Translations under genes and position numbers: made by a program
The notes under the pieces: model-generated
The model's database searches: none
Told to the model about the DNA's origin: nothing
The model's input: the letters and a program-made list of their open reading frames with translations, nothing else
Shown here: in pieces, positions 60,378 through 64,000 of the stretch
How positions within the stretch are numbered: position 1 is the stretch's first letter
How the letters are laid out: each line of letters starts with the position of its first letter
Source: Halobacteriovorax sp.
GTDB taxonomy: Bacteria > Bdellovibrionota > Bacteriovoracia > Bacteriovoracales > Bacteriovoracaceae
Length of the DNA: 64,000 bases
Reading direction: 5' to 3'
NCBI GenBank assembly: GCA_002720865.1
Contig: PBIO01000014.1
Location: 1,349,688-1,413,687, forward strand

Positions 60378-61013
60378 ATGTTTGATTCTGACAGAGCTTT
60401 GAGATTCGCTAACCTATTGTTATCACTAGAGTGTGTTCAGGTTAACCCGGAAAACCCTTACACTTACGCCTCTGGTCTTAAAGGGCCAATTTATACGGAC
60501 AATAGACAGATCTTATCTCATGTTCCGGAGCGTCTAGAAGTGGCCCAAGGTTTAGTGGATTTGGTCAGAGAAAATGAGCTTAAGTTTGACTCCATAGCGG
60601 GCCTTGCAACAGCGGGCATTCCTCATGGAATGTTAGTGGCCCATATTTTGGGAGCGCCTTATATTTACGTAAGATCAAAATCAAAAGAGCATGGAAAAGG
60701 AAATCAGATCGAAGGAAAGTTTAAGGCCGGCGATAAGATTATTCTCGTAGAAGACCTAGTGAATCAAGGAAGCTCTTTAGACAAAGCAATTGTTGCAGTG
60801 AAGGAAGCTGGCTTAATCCCGACTGCTTGCATCTGCATTGTTGATTATGAAATGCCTGCGGCGCAAGAAGTTTCTAAAAAACATGATATTCCTGTGCTTT
60901 CTTTAACGAACTTTTCAAATATAAGCCATGCAGCAAAGTCCGAACACGGCCTTAGTAGCGAAGCTCAGGGGCTTCTGGAAAAATGGCAGAAGGACCCGGC
61001 AAATTGGCCCTAA
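60378..61013 (+). CDS. pyrE: Orotate phosphoribosyltransferase PyrE
   Basis: Forms OMP from orotate and PRPP in pyrimidine synthesis. The 211-residue length is typical. The PRPP-binding motif IILVEDLVNQGSSL (about 118-131), the Lys-rich flexible loop (RSKSKEHGKGNQIEG) and the N-terminal YASGLKGPIYTDNR are standard. It belongs to the PyrE branch used by many bacteria. AAGGA is six bases before ATG. The citrate synthase gene follows on the same strand after 72 bases. Confidence 0.95.
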   Translation: MFDSDRALRFANLLLSLECVQVNPENPYTYASGLKGPIYTDNRQILSHVPERLEVAQGLVDLVRENELKFDSIAGLATAGIPHGMLVAHILGAPYIYVRSKSKEHGKGNQIEGKFKAGDKIILVEDLVNQGSSLDKAIVAVKEAGLIPTACICIVDYEMPAAQEVSKKHDIPVLSLTNFSNISHAAKSEHGLSSEAQGLLEKWQKDPANWP

Positions 61014-61085
61014 TGCTCAGTTCATTGAGTCTAGAAGCAAAATCTGTATATTAGAGACACTTTTAAATATTAAGAAGGAGTCCCT

Positions 61086-62369
61086 ATGTCAGAATTTGCA
61101 AAATTAGAATTAGATGGAAAAACTTATGAGCTTCCCGTCATTACTGGAACGGAAGGTGAAAAGGCCATTGATATAAGGGCGCTTAGGGGAACAACTGGAT
61201 ATGTTACTCTCGATAGCGGTTATGGAAATACGGCTTCAACTTTTAGTGAGATCACTTTTTTAAACGGTGAAGAGGGTGTCTTAAGATACAGAGGTTATCC
61301 TATTGAGCAACTTGCCGAGCAATCTAGCTTTCAAGAAGTTGCTTACCTTTTAAACTTTGGAAAACTTCCAACGGAAAGACAATTTAATGATTGGAAAGAA
61401 TCGATCAATTCTTTTAGCACTCTTCCTGAAGGTGACAAAAAAATTATAGAGGCCTTCCCAACTTCTGCTCACCCCATGGGAGTCATTGGTTCCGTTGTTG
61501 GATCTCTTAGTGCTTACTATCCAGAATATAATATCCCAATGCTTTCTGATGATCAGAGAAAGAAGGCCATAGCTCAACTAATGGCCCAAGTTAAAACAAT
61601 TATTCCTTATTTTTATCGAATGACTCAAGGACTTGATCCGGTTAAGTCAAAACCACATAAGGGCTATACGGCAGACTTTTTAAATATGATGTATGGCTCA
61701 GATGATTACGAAGTGAACCCAGAAGTAGCTAAGGCCCTCGATGTTCTTTTGATTCTGCATGCAGATCATGAGCAGAATTGTTCTGCTTCAACAGTAAGGC
61801 TTGTAGGCTCTTCACATGCCAATGTCTTTGCTTCTATCTCAGCGGGAATCTACGCCCTTTGGGGACAATTGCACGGGGGGGCCAATCAAGCGGTTCTTGA
61901 AATGCTTCAAAATATTCAAGATAACGGCGGGGATTATAAGAAGTACCTAGAAAAAGCTAAAGATAAAAATGATCCTTTCCGTCTTATGGGATTTGGTCAT
62001 AGAGTTTATAAGAACTTTGACCCAAGAGCTAAAATTATTAAAACTCAATGTGACAAAGTTCTTGATGTCCTCGGAGTTAAGGATCCACTTCTTGATATCG
62101 CTCGAGGGCTAGAAGAAGAAGCGCTTAAGGATGACTACTTCGTTGAAAGAAAACTTTATCCAAACGTTGATTTCTACTCAGGAATTATTTATCAGGCCCT
62201 TGGTATTCCGACGAATATGTTTACGGCCATGTTTGTGCTTGGACGCCTTCCTGGTTGGCTTGCTCAGTGGAAAGAAATGAAAGAAGACCCGACTTCAAGA
62301 ATTGGTAGACCTCGTCAGATTTATACCGGTAAAACCGTTCGCGATTATGTATCTATTGATCAGCGCTAA
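61086..62369 (+). CDS. gltA: Citrate synthase GltA
   Basis: Condenses oxaloacetate and acetyl-CoA to citrate (TCA entry). 427 residues, the type II (hexameric) length. Catalytic blocks: HADHEQNCSASTVRLVGSSH, GPLHGGA-type motif here as WGQLHGGANQAV, and GFGHRVYKNFDPRAK, then the C-terminal RPRQIYTG. AAGGAG lies six bases upstream. Its TAA overlaps the next ATG by one base, so translation may be coupled. Confidence 0.96.
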   Translation: MSEFAKLELDGKTYELPVITGTEGEKAIDIRALRGTTGYVTLDSGYGNTASTFSEITFLNGEEGVLRYRGYPIEQLAEQSSFQEVAYLLNFGKLPTERQFNDWKESINSFSTLPEGDKKIIEAFPTSAHPMGVIGSVVGSLSAYYPEYNIPMLSDDQRKKAIAQLMAQVKTIIPYFYRMTQGLDPVKSKPHKGYTADFLNMMYGSDDYEVNPEVAKALDVLLILHADHEQNCSASTVRLVGSSHANVFASISAGIYALWGQLHGGANQAVLEMLQNIQDNGGDYKKYLEKAKDKNDPFRLMGFGHRVYKNFDPRAKIIKTQCDKVLDVLGVKDPLLDIARGLEEEALKDDYFVERKLYPNVDFYSGIIYQALGIPTNMFTAMFVLGRLPGWLAQWKEMKEDPTSRIGRPRQIYTGKTVRDYVSIDQR

Positions 62370-63433
62370 TGGACTGGTCTAGAGACTTAATAGAAGAACA
62401 TCTGCTCCTGCGACCTTCAGATCAGAAGGTCGCGAATGTACTCAATGATATTAAACAAAAGTATTTAGAAGAAAAAGGAGAGTCCGTTCCTTTAAACGAA
62501 ATAGAAGTTTCGGCCTATACTCAGTTTTATATGCCGACCAATGCTCGTAAGTTTAACTTCCTTTGGAACCAGCTTCCAGACCAAGTCAAAAACGAAATTA
62601 AAGAAATACCCTTTGTAGACTTTGGATGTGGCCCTGGAACTTATACATGGCCTGCCATTGAGCTTGGTATCAAAGGTCCTTTTTACGGAATAGACTCAAA
62701 CAAAGATATGGTTAAGCAGGCACGAAAACTGTCTGAAGGCCTATTCCCTGATGCCGACGTGAGTTTTAGTCACTCGGAAAAAGGAATTGATTTAGACGCA
62801 CCTAAGACATTGCTCTTTGGTAATGCTGTTAATGAAATGGGCGTAGCTCTCACTTTGAAATGGATTGAAAAGCTTAACCCACGATTTCTCATTTTTATTG
62901 AACCGGGGACCTCAAAGGTTTTTAAAGAAATCTTGAAAATGCGAGAAGAGTTAAAAGAAAGAAAGTATCAAGTTCATTATCCTTGTGCTTCTCTTGAGCT
63001 AGAATGTCCTGTAAAAAATAGAAGGATTGGAACTGGGGATAATGAAAGAGATGATTGGTGCCATCAGGTTTTAAGAGAAGTACCCCATCCTTCTATTGAA
63101 AGGCTTGGACAAATGGCCAAAATGGATAGAAAAGTTCAGCCTTATATTGCTCATGTTTATGAGCTAGATGGAGTAAATAAAAGAGCCCAGAAAACAGCTC
63201 GGTTTGTCCGGTTTCTAAATGAAAGTAAACATTCTTTTTCTTGGGAGGTCTGCCTTTTTGAAAATGATCAACAAGAGATCGTTGAGTTTGAGATCATTAA
63301 AAAGAGTATGGATAAAAAAACGGTGAAAGAGTTTAAAAAGTTATCAATAGGGCATGAAGTAAGCTACGATTTAATAAAGGATGTGGCCGCAAACAAAAAA
63401 AGAGTTTCGGTTAAATTACTCAATGGAAATTAG
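62369..63433 (+). CDS. Rsm22-like class I methyltransferase
   Basis: A 354-residue protein of the Rsm22 family, ribosome-associated methyltransferase-like proteins. The SAM-binding part has VDFGCGPGTYTW and FYGIDSNKDMVKQA (beta 2 acidic residue). The family's Cys cluster is visible as YPCASLELECPV then RDDWCHQVLREVPHP. Family members bind the small ribosomal subunit and iron-sulfur or zinc; whether this copy methylates RNA is unknown. It overlaps citrate synthase by one base and the GNAT gene by 11, so these genes may form one transcript. Confidence 0.82.
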   Translation: MDWSRDLIEEHLLLRPSDQKVANVLNDIKQKYLEEKGESVPLNEIEVSAYTQFYMPTNARKFNFLWNQLPDQVKNEIKEIPFVDFGCGPGTYTWPAIELGIKGPFYGIDSNKDMVKQARKLSEGLFPDADVSFSHSEKGIDLDAPKTLLFGNAVNEMGVALTLKWIEKLNPRFLIFIEPGTSKVFKEILKMREELKERKYQVHYPCASLELECPVKNRRIGTGDNERDDWCHQVLREVPHPSIERLGQMAKMDRKVQPYIAHVYELDGVNKRAQKTARFVRFLNESKHSFSWEVCLFENDQQEIVEFEIIKKSMDKKTVKEFKKLSIGHEVSYDLIKDVAANKKRVSVKLLNGN

Positions 63434-63881
63434 AAAAGTAAAACCAACCGAACTAGATCAAGTCATTGCCCTTTTGGCCGACGATGATTTTGGAAAACTT
63501 AGAGAGTCTGTTACCCCAGAACTTCGTATTCGATATAAACGAGCCTTTAATCAAATAATTGAAAGTGAGTATTTTGACCTTTACGTCATGCATGACGGAG
63601 AGGGCTTAATTGGTTGTTTTCAAATTATGTATCTTCCCCATGTTAGTTTTGGAGGTACTTTTCGAGGGCAAGTTGAGTCCGTTCGTATCCGCTCTGACAA
63701 AAGAGGACAAGGGCATGGAAAAGAGCTGATGAAGTTCGCTATCCAAAAGGCTAAAGAAAATGGCTGCGGTATTTTCCAGCTCACCTCAAATAAAGATCGA
63801 GATGAAGACGCTCATAAGTTCTATAAAGAGCTAGGAATGAGCGCCACTCACGAAGGTTATAAACTCTATTTAGATCATTAA
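63423..63881 (+). CDS. GNAT family N-acetyltransferase
   Basis: From ATG 63423 the protein has 152 residues; an earlier in-frame ATG (63381) reads into the upstream gene and is less likely. GNAT blocks: IRKVKPTELDQVIALL, LIGCFQIMYLPHVSFGG, VESVRIRSDKRGQGHGKELM (acetyl-CoA loop RGQGHG) and LTSNKDRDEDAHKFYKELGM. The acetyl acceptor is unknown. The 3' part (63817-63857) reappears inverted at the window's right end. Confidence 0.85.
   Translation: MEIRKVKPTELDQVIALLADDDFGKLRESVTPELRIRYKRAFNQIIESEYFDLYVMHDGEGLIGCFQIMYLPHVSFGGTFRGQVESVRIRSDKRGQGHGKELMKFAIQKAKENGCGIFQLTSNKDRDEDAHKFYKELGMSATHEGYKLYLDH
63817..63857 (+). repeat. Left arm of a 41-base inverted repeat
   Basis: Bases 63817-63857, inside the GNAT gene, are identical to the reverse complement of 63960-64000, with no mismatch. 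The spacer is 102 bases. The right arm reaches the last base of the window, so the full length is unknown. Confidence 0.95.
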
Positions 63882-64000
63882 AACTGACCTACTACCGTGG
63901 TGATGAACTTTACTCCCAAGACTAGCCTCGTTTAACTGGTACAGCTTTTGCTTAGATTTACCTTCGTGAGTGGCGCTCATTCCTAGCTCTTTATAGAACT
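63870..64000 (-). CDS. Partial reading frame: possible second, inverted GNAT copy
   Basis: Read on the minus strand, the right arm continues the GNAT frame FYKELGMSATHEG, then diverges to KSKQKLYQLNEASLG and ends at a stop (63870-63872) inside the plus-strand gene's last codons. The frame stays open across the whole 131 bases, so a tail-to-tail paralogue extending beyond the window is possible. An assembly or foldback artefact is the rival explanation. Confidence 0.35.
   Translation of the reverse strand, partial: FYKELGMSATHEGKSKQKLYQLNEASLGSKVHHHGSRSVLMI
63960..64000 (-). repeat. Right arm of the 41-base inverted repeat at the window end
   Basis: Reverse complement of 63817-63857. It runs to the final base, so it may continue into a longer inverted copy of the GNAT gene outside the window. 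Confidence 0.95.

Noticed and set aside
1..64000. tRNA, rRNA, CRISPR arrays, prophage or plasmid genes
   Set aside because: I scanned the larger gaps by eye and saw no cloverleaf-type repeats, no regularly spaced repeats, and no phage or replication genes. A covariance search could still find a small RNA.

Overview
The window is an AT-rich (roughly high-30s % GC by eye), densely packed Gram-negative chromosome segment. It carries about 55 protein genes on both strands and no rRNA, tRNA or CRISPR that I could find. A predatory Bdellovibrionota cell (Bacteriovorax/Halobacteriovorax/Bdellovibrio type) is the best guess. The reasons are the very high share of small exported proteins with signal peptides or lipoboxes, the many secreted hydrolases (papain-like protease, two zinc metalloproteases, DNase I-like enzyme, lytic transglycosylase, gamma-glutamyltransferase, polysaccharide hydrolase and deacetylase), plus PilT, flagellin and a peptide-uptake ABC system. 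This placement is inference; no marker gene settles it.

Layout. 1-9.8 kb: a lipoprotein, a transposase relic, PilT, a secreted papain-like protease, a GT9 glycosyltransferase next to a PAS histidine kinase, an adenosine deaminase-family hydrolase, a membrane J-domain protein and a dipeptide epimerase. 9.8-18.3 kb: a predicted outer membrane barrel, an acidic lipoprotein, an MltD-like transglycosylase, a GT4 glycosyltransferase, ExbB/ExbD, LipB/LipA and flagellin. 18.4-31.6 kb: Ggt, a membrane/spermidine synthase fusion, a degenerate HD-GYP protein, a secreted protein with an ADP-ribosyltransferase-like R-S-E pattern, a DUF374 acyltransferase, a secreted EEP-fold enzyme, a metalloprotease and a two-repeat secreted protein. 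31.6-42.7 kb: dppBCDF and, 5.6 kb upstream of dppB on the same strand, dppA. Between them lie unknown exported proteins and a divergent pair that together resemble the parts of PelA.

42.7-53.9 kb: a bufferin-type RiPP operon (bufA, bufB, bufC), a DUF4105-like protein, a trio pairing a DUF1501-like Tat protein with a CxxCH protein, an AAC(6')-like acetyltransferase and SfsA. 53.9-64 kb: a short beta-helix protein, a protein with two CxxCH motifs, a large DUF5117/DUF4953-like zinc protease lipoprotein, PyrE, citrate synthase, an Rsm22-like methyltransferase and a GNAT acetyltransferase. The last 41 bases of the window repeat the 3' part of that GNAT gene in inverted orientation.

How the genes work together. 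Peptide handling is a recurring theme: secreted proteases, gamma-glutamyltransferase, the L-Ala-Glu-type epimerase and the Dpp importer would together liberate, import and recycle prey or murein peptides. Envelope functions (GT9, GT4, transglycosylase, ExbBD, DUF374) form a second theme. The most interesting loci are the R-S-E protein (24061-25584), the bufferin-type operon (42759-44578), the split PelA-like pair (38103-41080), the DUF1501/CxxCH trio (48907-52721) and the inverted repeat at the right edge. Terminators are often perfect hairpins, and two lie inside the 3' coding end of the convergent neighbour.
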